Shown here piece after piece: positions 16,783 through 24,657 of a stretch of DNA of 64,000 nt. The stretch covers positions 62,001 through 126,000 of the forward strand of contig CAVQQI010000014.1 of NCBI GenBank assembly GCA_963714875.1. The letters run 5' to 3'. Position 1 is the stretch's first letter. Each line of letters opens with the position of its first letter. The notes below the pieces were generated by a model. It saw nothing but the letters and a program-made list of their open reading frames with translations, had not been told where the DNA came from and did no database searches. A program made the translations under genes and the position numbers. This DNA comes from JBAOHV01 sp963714875. GTDB taxonomy: Bacteria > Actinomycetota > Acidimicrobiia > Acidimicrobiales > Microtrichaceae.

Positions 16783-18224
16783 CGGGGCGACCCGTCGGGA
16801 CGGCCCGAGCCATCGATCTCGGCGCCCGTGTCGTCGGGGGACCCCACCGTCGCGAGCTGCGGGGTCTCGTGCTGGGACGGCCCGTACGGCGTGGACACCT
16901 CGCCACCCTCGCGCCAGCGGGCGCTCATGCGGGCGAGAACGAACCACAGGCTCAGGGCGAGCCCGATGTACATGGCGATCAGTCCCACGAGCACCACGCC
17001 GACGCCCGGCTGGGTGGTGACGGCGTCCGCGACGCGGAGCACCTCGAAGGCGATCCACGGCTGGCGTCCCACCTCGGTGGTGGTCCAGCCGGCCTCGAGC
17101 GCCAGCACCGCTGCGGGACCCGAGAGGATCACCGCGCGCAACCACCACCTGGAGGCGGGCAGCTCTCTTCGACGCCACCAGACGACCCCGGTCCACCCGG
17201 CCAACGCGATCAGTGCGGTGCCGATGGCCACCATCAGCTGGAAGCTGATGTGCACGACGTTCACCGGGGGGCGGTCCTCGGGCGGCACCGAGTCCAGCCC
17301 GGCGATGCTCGCGTTCGGGTCGAACTCGAGGATGAGCGACGTCAGGTACGGGATCTCGATCGCCCCGCGCACCTCGCCGTCGATGTAGAGGCCGCCGAGG
17401 GTCAACGGCACCCCGCTGTCGGTCTCGGGGATCAACTCCATCGCAGCGAACTTCGAGGGCTGCACCGAGGCGGCGTTGCGGGCGATCAGGTCGCCGGTGA
17501 CCAGTTGCAGCGGAGCTGCGATGCACCCGACCAGGAGTCCGACGCCCATGCCCAGGCGGTGCAGCCGGTCACGGCGACCCTTCGCCCATCCGACGGCGTA
17601 GACCGATGCGACGAGGAAGCCGGTGACGACGTAGGTCGCGGGCAGCAGGTGCGCGAACTGGATCCACGTGTTGCCGTTGAACATGGCGGCCCACGGGTCC
17701 ACGTCGAGCACCTCGCCGGTGGCCGCGTACGCCGCCAGGTCGAACCCCGCCGGGTTGTTCATCCAGGCGTTCACCGCGACGATGCAGAACGTCCCTGCTG
17801 CGCCGGAGATCATGATCGGGATCAGCGTGGCCAGATGGACCTTGGCCGGCAGTCCACGCCACCCGTACAGGTAGATCCCGATGAAGATCGCCTCGAGGAA
17901 GAAGAAGATGCCCTCGAGTGCGAAGGGCAGACCTATCACGTCACCGAACGTGCCCATCATCCCGGGCCAGAGGATGCCCATCTCGAAGCTCAGCACCGTG
18001 CCCGACACCGCACCGACGGCGAACAGCACTGCGGCGCACTTGCCCAGCCGCCGTGCCAACGCCAGCGCATCAGCGTCGGAGTCGCGCAGACCCCGCCGGT
18101 GCAGGATGAAGATCACGGTGGGCAGCGCGACACCCAGGCAGGACAGCACGATGTGCGATCCGAGGGAGATCGCCATCAACCAGCGGGCCTGCAACAGGTC
18201 CGTGGAACTCGCCGCGGAAGCCAT
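16779..18224 (-). CDS. cydA: Cytochrome bd-type quinol oxidase subunit I, divergent subgroup
   Basis: Haem-carrying subunit of the oxidase. The N-terminal helix reads LLQARWLMAISLGSHIVLSC, with a haem-ligand-type His, and SFEMGILWPGMMGTFGDVIG and ALEGIFFFLEAIFIGIYLYGW match the conserved CydA core. The quinol-site motif is TTEVGRQPWIAFEVLR near residue 380. The periplasmic Q-loop is short, as in the cyanide-insensitive/CydA-like actinobacterial forms, not the long-loop E. coli enzyme. About 481 residues. The start is uncertain: ATG 18224 fits the family best, ATG 18248 is in frame. Which bd subfamily it belongs to, and its haem content, need phylogeny. Confidence 0.85.
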   Translation of the reverse strand: MASAASSTDLLQARWLMAISLGSHIVLSCLGVALPTVIFILHRRGLRDSDADALALARRLGKCAAVLFAVGAVSGTVLSFEMGILWPGMMGTFGDVIGLPFALEGIFFFLEAIFIGIYLYGWRGLPAKVHLATLIPIMISGAAGTFCIVAVNAWMNNPAGFDLAAYAATGEVLDVDPWAAMFNGNTWIQFAHLLPATYVVTGFLVASVYAVGWAKGRRDRLHRLGMGVGLLVGCIAAPLQLVTGDLIARNAASVQPSKFAAMELIPETDSGVPLTLGGLYIDGEVRGAIEIPYLTSLILEFDPNASIAGLDSVPPEDRPPVNVVHISFQLMVAIGTALIALAGWTGVVWWRRRELPASRWWLRAVILSGPAAVLALEAGWTTTEVGRQPWIAFEVLRVADAVTTQPGVGVVLVGLIAMYIGLALSLWFVLARMSARWREGGEVSTPYGPSQHETPQLATVGSPDDTGAEIDGSGRPDGSPR

Positions 18225-18397
18225 GAGGAGCGTGCCGACCGAACCCATCCGCCGCGACCGTACCGCCACCACCCGGCGTCGGCGGACCCGACACCGCCGA
18301 ACCCGGCACAGGGAGTCCATCCGGTGCCGAGTCCCGGTACGGTGAGTCCCACGTCGGCGCAACCCGCGGTCTGACGCAACCGGTCGAGGAGGCCCCT

Positions 18398-18820
18398 GTG
18401 AAGACCATCGGCAACATCTTGTGGTTCGTGCTCTGCGGCGTGTGGCTGGGCCTCGCGTACATCGTGGCGGGCCTGCTCGCCTGCCTCACGCTGATCGGCA
18501 TCCCCTTCGGCATCCAGTCCTTCAAGCTCGCCGGCTACGTGATGTGGCCCTTCGGCCGGGAGCTGGTCGAGTCGCCCGGAGCCCGCTTCTCCAAGGGCGT
18601 CATGAACATCATCTGGATCATCGTCGGCGGCCTGTGGCTGGCGATCGGCCACATCCTGTTCGGCGTCGTCCTGTGCATCACCATCCTCGGCATCCCGTTC
18701 GGCCTCAAGAACTTCTCGATGGCCAAGCTGGCGCTCTTCCCCTTCGACTACTCGGTGGAGCGCAAGGGCGAGCCCAGCCCGAACGAGGCGCCGCTCACGT
18801 CGGGCGGCGACGAGGACTGA
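18398..18820 (+). CDS. YccF-domain inner membrane protein
   Basis: Two copies of the YccF repeat, each with the signature LIGIPFGIQSFKLA or ILGIPFGLKNFSMAKLALFPF, and about four membrane helices in 140 residues. Function unknown in all bacteria I know of. GTG start at 18398 with a good AGGAGG about eight bases upstream. It is divergent from cydAB and 18 bases before larE, but there is no functional link visible to either. Confidence 0.85.
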   Translation: MKTIGNILWFVLCGVWLGLAYIVAGLLACLTLIGIPFGIQSFKLAGYVMWPFGRELVESPGARFSKGVMNIIWIIVGGLWLAIGHILFGVVLCITILGIPFGLKNFSMAKLALFPFDYSVERKGEPSPNEAPLTSGGDED

Positions 18821-18838
18821 CGCCTACGATCGGCGGCC

Positions 18839-19717
18839 GTGATCGATCTCGCCGCGCCGCCGGCCCAACGGCTCTCCAGCGCGCTGCTCGACCACGGTCG
18901 GGTCGTCGTGGCCTTCTCCGGCGGCGTCGACTCGTCGGTCCTGGCCCATGTCGCGCTCGAGACTCTCGGGGCCGGACGAGTCGCCGCGGTGACCGCCGAC
19001 TCCGCGTCGCTCGCCTCAGGCGAGCTCGAACACTGCCGGGCCCTCGCCGAGGCCTGGGGGCTGCCATGGCGGTCGGTCCGCACCGAAGAGATGGCCGATT
19101 CCCGCTACCTCGCCAACGCCGCCGACCGGTGCGCCAGGTGCAAGACCGCGCTGATGGACCAACTCGGTCCGATCGCAGCCGACCTCGACGCCACGGTGGT
19201 GCTGGGCGTGAACCTGGACGACCTGGGTGATCACCGGCCCGGCCAGGAGGCTGCTGCCGCAGTCGGTGCCCGCTTCCCGATGGTCGATGCAGGGCTCACC
19301 AAGTCCGACGTGCGCGCCGTGGCCCGCGAGCGTGGGTTGTCGGTGTGGGACCGACCAGCGATGCCGTGCCTGTCGTCGCGCATCCCCTATGGCACCGCCG
19401 TCACCGTCGATCTGCTCAGTCGGATCGACCGGGCGGAGTCGGCAGTGCGGTCACTCGGCTTCGATGACGTCCGCGTCCGCCATCACGGCGACACCGCCCG
19501 TATCGAGGTGCCGGTGGGCCAGCTCGCTGCCGCGGCCGGCCACGCCCAGGAGTTGGTCAGGGCGCTCACCGCGCTGGGGTACCGCTACGTGACCCTCGAC
19601 CTGGCGGGGCTGCGATCGGGCAACCTGAACGCAGCACTGCGCGACGTCGGACAATCGGACAGCAACCGGGCGGACAGCAACCGGGCGGACAGCAACCGGG
19701 CGGACAGCAACAGGTGA
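18839..19717 (+). CDS. larE: LarE, sulfur-donating enzyme of nickel-pincer nucleotide synthesis
   Basis: ATP-dependent enzyme that transfers sulfur to the carboxylated nicotinate precursor of the nickel-pincer nucleotide (NPN), cofactor of lactate racemase and related LarA enzymes. The PP-loop reads VAFSGGVDSSVLAHV near residue 28, RCARCK is near residue 98, and PCLSSRIPYG near residue 178 holds a Cys that may be the sulfur source. 292 residues; the last 20 are four copies of a five-residue ADSNR repeat, absent from the family core. GTG 18839 has TACGAT (18825-18830) eight bases upstream and looks leaderless. The stop overlaps the larB start. First gene of larEBC. Confidence 0.9.
   Translation: MIDLAAPPAQRLSSALLDHGRVVVAFSGGVDSSVLAHVALETLGAGRVAAVTADSASLASGELEHCRALAEAWGLPWRSVRTEEMADSRYLANAADRCARCKTALMDQLGPIAADLDATVVLGVNLDDLGDHRPGQEAAAAVGARFPMVDAGLTKSDVRAVARERGLSVWDRPAMPCLSSRIPYGTAVTVDLLSRIDRAESAVRSLGFDDVRVRHHGDTARIEVPVGQLAAAAGHAQELVRALTALGYRYVTLDLAGLRSGNLNAALRDVGQSDSNRADSNRADSNRADSNR
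19656..19714 (+). repeat. 15-base tandem repeat encoding the ADSNR tail of LarE
   Basis: Three exact copies of CGGACAGCAACCGGG (19656-19670, 19671-19685, 19686-19700) and a fourth incomplete copy, in frame with larE and ending at its stop. Copy-number change by slippage would alter only the length of the tail, not the frame. Confidence 0.85.
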
Positions 19718-20430
19718 ACCCCGACCCGCCGACCTCCGCGCACCGGACCGAGAGCAGCCGACCGGACACCCCGAGCGGGCGCATCGCGGACCTGGGTCAC
19801 AGTCGGGTGGACCTGTCGCGCAGCGCCCGCCTCGGCATGCCCGAAGCGGTCTTCGCCGCGGGCAAGCAGCCGGCGCAGTGCGCCGAGATCGTCGAGCGGA
19901 TGCTCGAGGAGTCCGACGACCCCGTGATCGTCACTCGCTGCGGCCCGCCGCACCACGACGCGTTGTCGGCGCTCTCACCGGAGCGCACCTGGTCCGACAC
20001 CCTGACCTGGCGCCACGCGCCGTCTCGGCAGGCGACGGTCGCGATCGTCTCGGGCGGCACATCGGACCAGCCGGTGCTGGACGAGTGCGCCGGCACGCTG
20101 TGCGCGATGGGCGTCACCGCGAGGGTCGTGCGTGACGTCGGGGTGGCGGGACTGCACCGACTGCTCGGCGCGCTCGACGAGCTGGACGGGGCGCAGGTGA
20201 TCGTCACCATCGCGGGGATGGAAGCTGCGCTGCCGACCGTGCTGGCAGGACTGGTGCCCACCCCGATCGTGTCGGTACCGACCTCGGTGGGCTACGGCAA
20301 CACCTTCGACGGGCTGACCGCCCTGCTGTCGATGATGAGCTCATGCGCGCCGGGCATCTCGGTCGTCGGCATCGACAACGGGTACGGCGCCGCGTGCGCG
20401 ACGCTGCGGATCCTCGGGGCGTCGCGGTGA
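19714..20430 (+). CDS. larB: LarB, nicotinate adenine dinucleotide carboxylase/hydrolase
   Basis: Carboxylates the pyridinium ring of nicotinic acid adenine dinucleotide and releases AMP, the first step of NPN synthesis. The C-terminal half is an AIR-carboxylase (PurE-like) fold: VAIVSGGTSDQPVLDECAGT near residue 110, ITIAGMEAALPTVLAGL-type segment (here VTIAGMEAALPTVLAGL) and PTSVGYGNTFDGLTALLSM. 238 residues. GTG 19714 overlaps the larE stop, and its own stop overlaps the larC start, so the operon is tightly coupled. Confidence 0.9.
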   Translation: MNPDPPTSAHRTESSRPDTPSGRIADLGHSRVDLSRSARLGMPEAVFAAGKQPAQCAEIVERMLEESDDPVIVTRCGPPHHDALSALSPERTWSDTLTWRHAPSRQATVAIVSGGTSDQPVLDECAGTLCAMGVTARVVRDVGVAGLHRLLGALDELDGAQVIVTIAGMEAALPTVLAGLVPTPIVSVPTSVGYGNTFDGLTALLSMMSSCAPGISVVGIDNGYGAACATLRILGASR

Positions 20431-21647
20431 GCAACCGGGTCCTGTGGTGCAACCCGTCGGTCGGGGTCGCGGGCGACATGCTGCTCGGCTCCCTGCTCGA
20501 TCTGGGCGCGGAGGAGTCCTTCGTGCGGGCGCAGCTGGATGTGCTGGAGCTGGACGGCTGGGCGCTGCACGTGACCGGCACCACCCGGCGCGGCCTGGTC
20601 GCGACCTCGGTGCAGGTCGACGCGCCGGACCACGACCACCACCGGCCCTGGTCGCGCATCGACGCGCTGCTCGGGACCGCCGCACTGCACCCCGAGGTGG
20701 CAGCCGGCGCACGGCGCACGTTCCGCGCGCTGGGAGAGGCCGAGGCCACCGTCCACGGCGTCGACATCGACGAGGTGCACTTCCACGAGGTGGGCGCGGT
20801 CGACGCGATCGTCGACATCGTGGGCTGCTGGGCGGCACGGGTGTCGCTCGAGGTCGACCGGGTCGACTCCGCGCCGATCGGGCTCGGCGCCGGGACCGCC
20901 GAGATGGCCCACGGCCGGGTGCCGGTGCCGGCGCCCGCGGTGCTCGAGCTGCTGGTCGGCACGCCGACCGCCGGGGTCGACACGACCCACGAGACCGCGA
21001 CCCCCACCGGCGTTGCGCTGTTGGTGACCATGGTCGAACGCTGGGGTCCTCCGCCGTCGGGCACGGTGCTGGGCTCGGGGCGGGGGGCAGGCACCTGGGA
21101 TCCGGCCACGCACCCGAACGTGGTCACCGCCGTGCTGCTCGACAGCACCGCTGCGGCGACAGAGCCGGGCGAGGCGGCAGTCGCGCCGGGCGATCCGGCG
21201 GCCGGCGCGGTCGGGGCCGTGGTGATCGAGACGAATCTGGACGATGCGACCCCCGAGGTGCTGGCACACGTCATCGGGCGGTCACTCGAGCTGGGCGCGG
21301 ACGACGCGTGGGTCACCCCGATCGTGATGAAGAAGGGCCGCCCCGCACACCTGCTGTCGGTCCTGGCGCGACCCGAGCTCGCTGGTGCGCTGCGCGAGCT
21401 GGTCGCGGCAGAGACCGGAACGCTCGGGCTGCGTCAGCGGGTGATCGGCAAGTTCGAGCTGCCACGCCGGACCGAGGTGGTCGAGGTCGACGGTCATCGG
21501 ATCCGCCGCAAGATCGGCCCGCACGGCGCCAAGGCCGAGCACGACGACGTCGCCGCGGCCTCGGCTGCAACCGGCCGACCGCTGCGCGACCTTGCCGCCC
21601 TGGCACTCATCGCACCAGCTGTCGAGGGCCCGAGCAGCCAGGACTGA
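20427..21647 (+). CDS. larC: LarC, nickel-inserting enzyme of NPN synthesis
   Basis: CTP-dependent nickel insertase that completes the NPN cofactor. Start CNPSVGVAGDMLLGSLLDLG, the ferredoxin-like and metal-rich middle (VDAPDHDHHRPWSRID, VDIDEVHFHEVGAVDAIVD) and the C-terminal IETNLDDATPEVLAHVIG are all present in one frame. About 406 residues. In Lactobacillus plantarum larC is split in two and fused by programmed frameshifting; here no shift is needed. GTG 20427 overlaps the larB stop (GTGA). No larA is in the window, so the client enzyme is elsewhere. Confidence 0.9.
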   Translation: MSNRVLWCNPSVGVAGDMLLGSLLDLGAEESFVRAQLDVLELDGWALHVTGTTRRGLVATSVQVDAPDHDHHRPWSRIDALLGTAALHPEVAAGARRTFRALGEAEATVHGVDIDEVHFHEVGAVDAIVDIVGCWAARVSLEVDRVDSAPIGLGAGTAEMAHGRVPVPAPAVLELLVGTPTAGVDTTHETATPTGVALLVTMVERWGPPPSGTVLGSGRGAGTWDPATHPNVVTAVLLDSTAAATEPGEAAVAPGDPAAGAVGAVVIETNLDDATPEVLAHVIGRSLELGADDAWVTPIVMKKGRPAHLLSVLARPELAGALRELVAAETGTLGLRQRVIGKFELPRRTEVVEVDGHRIRRKIGPHGAKAEHDDVAAASAATGRPLRDLAALALIAPAVEGPSSQD

Positions 21648-21750
21648 ACCCGACCGGTGTCGGGACAGCGAGCCACCCTCGGCGACATCGTTCCGAGCAC
21701 CGGTGTCGTCGCCGTGCTCGACCGGCGAACTGATGCTTGCCTGGAGATCT

Positions 21751-22887
21751 GTGGCAACACCGTTGAAGGCGTCGTTCGGGCTCGAGAAGGCGACCTATGT
21801 GGCCGAGCTGATCTCCGCCGTGTACCCGATCGATCAGACGGCGTTCGTGGTGGCGTGCTCGAACGGGTTCGAGGACGCGGAACTGATGGCGCGGTCCCAG
21901 CTGATCGCCGACGCGCTCGCGGCGACCCTGCCCTCAGACCGGGGTCGGGCGGTCGAGGTGATCATCGAGGCACTGGCGAGCGAGACGGACCGATGTGGCG
22001 AGATCCCGGAACAGCGCGGCGTCGAGCCGTTCCGCTACCTGCCGCTCGTGCAGTTCGTCGGACAGCACGGCCTCGACCACTTCGAGGCGTCCATGCGGGC
22101 GCAGTACGAGCTGACGCAGCGGTTCACCGCCGAGTTCAGCATTCGCCGGTTCCTGGAGGTCCACACCGAGGCGACACTGGAGCGCCTCGAGCACTGGACG
22201 AGCGACCCGAACGAGCATGTCCGGCGCCTCGTCTCGGAGGGCACCCGCCCGCGACTCCCCTGGGCGTCGCGACTGACGGCGTTCATCGATGACCCGACCC
22301 CGGTCATCCGACTGCTGGACAAGTTGTGCGACGACCCGTCGGAGTACGTCCGCCGGTCGGTCGCGAACAACCTCAACGACATCTCCAAGGATCATCCCGA
22401 CCTCGCCATCGACGTCGCACGACGGTGGTGGCCGGCCCAGGCAGCGGCCCCCGGCACCGTCGCCCGCCGACAGCTGGTCCGCCACGCCCTGCGCACCCTC
22501 GTGAAGGCTGGGGATCCGCGCGCGCTGGAGGTGATCGGCTACGGCGCTCCCGTCGAGCTGCGCGTCACCACTGCCTCGGTCGACCCGCCATCGCCGCGCA
22601 TCGGCGGGTCCGTCCGTGTCAGCGCGCAGCTGCGCAACGTGGGCGACCAGCCGGCTGCAGCGATGATCGACCTGCGGGTCTGGTTCGTGAAGGCGAACGG
22701 CTCGACCAGCGCGAAGGTCTTCAAGGGCACCGAACTGACGTTGGACCCCGGCGCCTCCGGCACCGTCTCGAAGGTGGTCTCGGTGCGACAGCTCTCGACC
22801 CGGACGCACCATCCCGGGCGCCACCGGATCGACCTGCTGATCAACGGCGATCCGCACCACCTCGGCCACTTCGACCTGCAGGCCTGA
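21751..22887 (+). CDS. alkC: AlkC-type DNA alkylation repair glycosylase with Ig-like domain
   Basis: HEAT-like repeat DNA glycosylase that removes alkylated bases such as 3-methyladenine or 3-methylcytosine. The N-terminus ATPLKASFGLEKATYVAEL fits the AlkC family, the repeats include WTSDPNEHVRRLVSEGTRPRLPW, PTPVIRLLDKLCDDPSEYVRRSVANNL, and the C-terminal 110 residues (RVTTASVDPPSPRIGGSVRV and onward) form the Ig-like domain known from AlkC. Strings are given in parts. About 378 residues. GTG 21751 has GGAG seven bases upstream; the frame is open before it but not conserved. It follows larC by about 100 bases and is probably independent. Confidence 0.85.
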   Translation: MATPLKASFGLEKATYVAELISAVYPIDQTAFVVACSNGFEDAELMARSQLIADALAATLPSDRGRAVEVIIEALASETDRCGEIPEQRGVEPFRYLPLVQFVGQHGLDHFEASMRAQYELTQRFTAEFSIRRFLEVHTEATLERLEHWTSDPNEHVRRLVSEGTRPRLPWASRLTAFIDDPTPVIRLLDKLCDDPSEYVRRSVANNLNDISKDHPDLAIDVARRWWPAQAAAPGTVARRQLVRHALRTLVKAGDPRALEVIGYGAPVELRVTTASVDPPSPRIGGSVRVSAQLRNVGDQPAAAMIDLRVWFVKANGSTSAKVFKGTELTLDPGASGTVSKVVSVRQLSTRTHHPGRHRIDLLINGDPHHLGHFDLQA

Positions 22888-22941
22888 CCGGCGGCAGCCC
22901 CGCACCGCAGATCCGACGTCGCGGTCGTCCACGAGGCCATC

Positions 22942-23514
22942 TCAGCGGGCAGCACCGCGAGCGACGCGCACGAGCACTTCCCAGCGCCGCAGCGGCGTCG
23001 GCACGTACGGCGCGCTGTAGCCGGCCCACACTGGTGGGCCCTCGACGTCGAGGTGGTGCTCGGCGGCGTAGTCCAGCAACTCCGCACCGCCGGTGTCGAT
23101 CCTCGTCGGATCGCTCGCGCCGCGGAAGAGCCGAGCCAGCACCAGGTGCTCGTCGATCTGCACGACCCGGACCCGGTCGTTCCCAGGTTCCGGCAAGGTC
23201 TCGAAGGTCGACTCGCGAGGCATCGAGAACCGGACGATGAACGTGCCCGCCCCGCTCGACGACGAGGTGACCGGCGCGGTCATGGCGATCTGCTCGCCCG
23301 ACGCCTCAGCGGTCACCGGCGCCGTCATGGCGATCCGTTCGCGTGGCACGTTGTTGCCGAAGATGTAGTCCGCCAGCGGGGCGAATCCGACTTCGGCTGC
23401 GGCGCGCACCGAGTCGGCCGACACCTCGACCTCGGCGACCAGGTGGGGCGCGTACCGTCGCAGTTCGATCGGTCCGGCGGTCACGAGGACCTCGTGGTCG
23501 AGCGTCTCGGTCAT
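22942..23514 (-). CDS. SOUL family haem-binding-type protein
   Basis: SOUL/HBP family, barrel proteins that bind haem or similar tetrapyrroles in some members; role in bacteria unclear. Signatures are GPIELRRYAPHLVAEVEV, FGNNVPRERIAMTAPVTAE with a second IAMTAPVTSS, and the C-terminal YSAPYVPTPLRRWEVLV. 190 residues from the ATG at 23514; an in-frame GTG/ATG extension to 23538 adds eight unconserved residues. Cytosolic, no signal peptide. It converges on alkC and stands alone. Confidence 0.85.
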   Translation of the reverse strand: MTETLDHEVLVTAGPIELRRYAPHLVAEVEVSADSVRAAAEVGFAPLADYIFGNNVPRERIAMTAPVTAEASGEQIAMTAPVTSSSSGAGTFIVRFSMPRESTFETLPEPGNDRVRVVQIDEHLVLARLFRGASDPTRIDTGGAELLDYAAEHHLDVEGPPVWAGYSAPYVPTPLRRWEVLVRVARGAAR

Positions 23515-23624
23515 CGACCCCAGACTCCCACTCCCCACACCCCGAGCGCTCGCGACCGTCGGGTGTGCGCGTCGATCAGCTCAGCACCGTCCACCGCCGG
23601 CCCCACTGCCGCTGCAGCGTCCGG

Positions 23625-24608
23625 CTACCCGCTCGACACCGCGGCACGGACCAATGGCCCGAACGAGCGTTGCGCACCCTCGTAGCCGCCACATGCGTCG
23701 AGACAGCTCTGCGCTCCGCCCAGCTCGGCGATCAGGAACCGTCGCCCGACCCGGCCCCACTCCTCGGTGACCCACCGCTCGAAGAAGTAGGCCTCACGTT
23801 CCGCCAGCCCGCTCCCTCCCGCGGCCCGCACCCGGGAGAGCATGTCGGCTGCGAGCACGTCCATGCCCTCGCCGGTCAGCGCACTGGTGCGGAAGATCGG
23901 CGGTTCGTCCTCGTCGAACGGACGGGCGAGCCACATCGACGAGCGCAGGTGGTGGTAGCTCGCGTCCGACTGCGGCTCGTCGCACTTGTTCAGGATGAAC
24001 GCGTGGGGCACCTCGATGATGCCGGCCTTCAGGAACTGCACCTCGTCGCCCCCCAGCGGCTGCAGCACCAGGTAGACGCGGTCGGCGAGGTGGCGGATGT
24101 CGGCCTCGCTCTGGCCGATGCCCACGGTCTCGATGAGCACGGCGTCGAACAGGCGCGTCAGCAGCCGGCACACCTGGAAGCTCGACGGGCCGAGACCGCC
24201 CAGGTCCGATTCGGACGCCTGGCTCCGGAAGAACAGCCGTCGTTCGTCAGGGGTGAACCGCATGCGGGTGCGGTCGCCCAGGAGCGCCCCGCCGGAGACC
24301 TGGCTGGACGGATCGACGGCGAGCACCGCGATCGACAGCGTGTCGTCGGCTGCGAGCAGGTCGGTGCTCAGACGTGACAACAGCGTCGACTTGCCCGATC
24401 CCGGCGTCCCCGTGATGCCCAGCAACGTGCCGGGTACGCGCGACGTGTCACGGTCGAGCTGTTCGAGCACCGCTTCGCGTCGCGAGGGCGCCTCGGGGCG
24501 CCGATCCTCGAACAGCGAGATGCAGCGGGCGACCGCGTACTTGTCGAGTCGCCGTGCTGCCTCGACCAGCTCCGCCAGCTCCCCCGGCCCACGCTCGAGC
24601 GAGCTCAT
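23625..24608 (-). CDS. meaB: MeaB/ArgK-family GTPase, chaperone of a B12-dependent mutase
   Basis: G3E-type GTPase that protects and reloads adenosylcobalamin in acyl-CoA mutases. Walker A GTPGSGKS is at about residues 67-74, LAVDPSS and the conserved GDRTRM switch segment follow, VLIETVGIGQSEADI holds the Walker B region, and the base-specificity motif NKCD is near residue 207. 327 residues. It lies just downstream of the mutase gene in the same direction with a 49-base gap, which supports the role. Start ATG 24608. Confidence 0.88.
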   Translation of the reverse strand: MSSLERGPGELAELVEAARRLDKYAVARCISLFEDRRPEAPSRREAVLEQLDRDTSRVPGTLLGITGTPGSGKSTLLSRLSTDLLAADDTLSIAVLAVDPSSQVSGGALLGDRTRMRFTPDERRLFFRSQASESDLGGLGPSSFQVCRLLTRLFDAVLIETVGIGQSEADIRHLADRVYLVLQPLGGDEVQFLKAGIIEVPHAFILNKCDEPQSDASYHHLRSSMWLARPFDEDEPPIFRTSALTGEGMDVLAADMLSRVRAAGGSGLAEREAYFFERWVTEEWGRVGRRFLIAELGGAQSCLDACGGYEGAQRSFGPLVRAAVSSG

Positions 24609-24657
24609 CGCCCGAGTCCGCTCGCCGGCGGACGGGCGGGCCCGGGTCGGGCCGGGG

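Noticed and set aside
15727..17526. 599-residue cydB reading with a long N-terminal extension
   Set aside because: The first 248 residues are Arg-rich and overlap cydA in another frame; the true start is ATG 16782.
19656..19714. CRISPR-like array
   Set aside because: The 15-base units are directly adjacent without spacers and are in frame inside larE.
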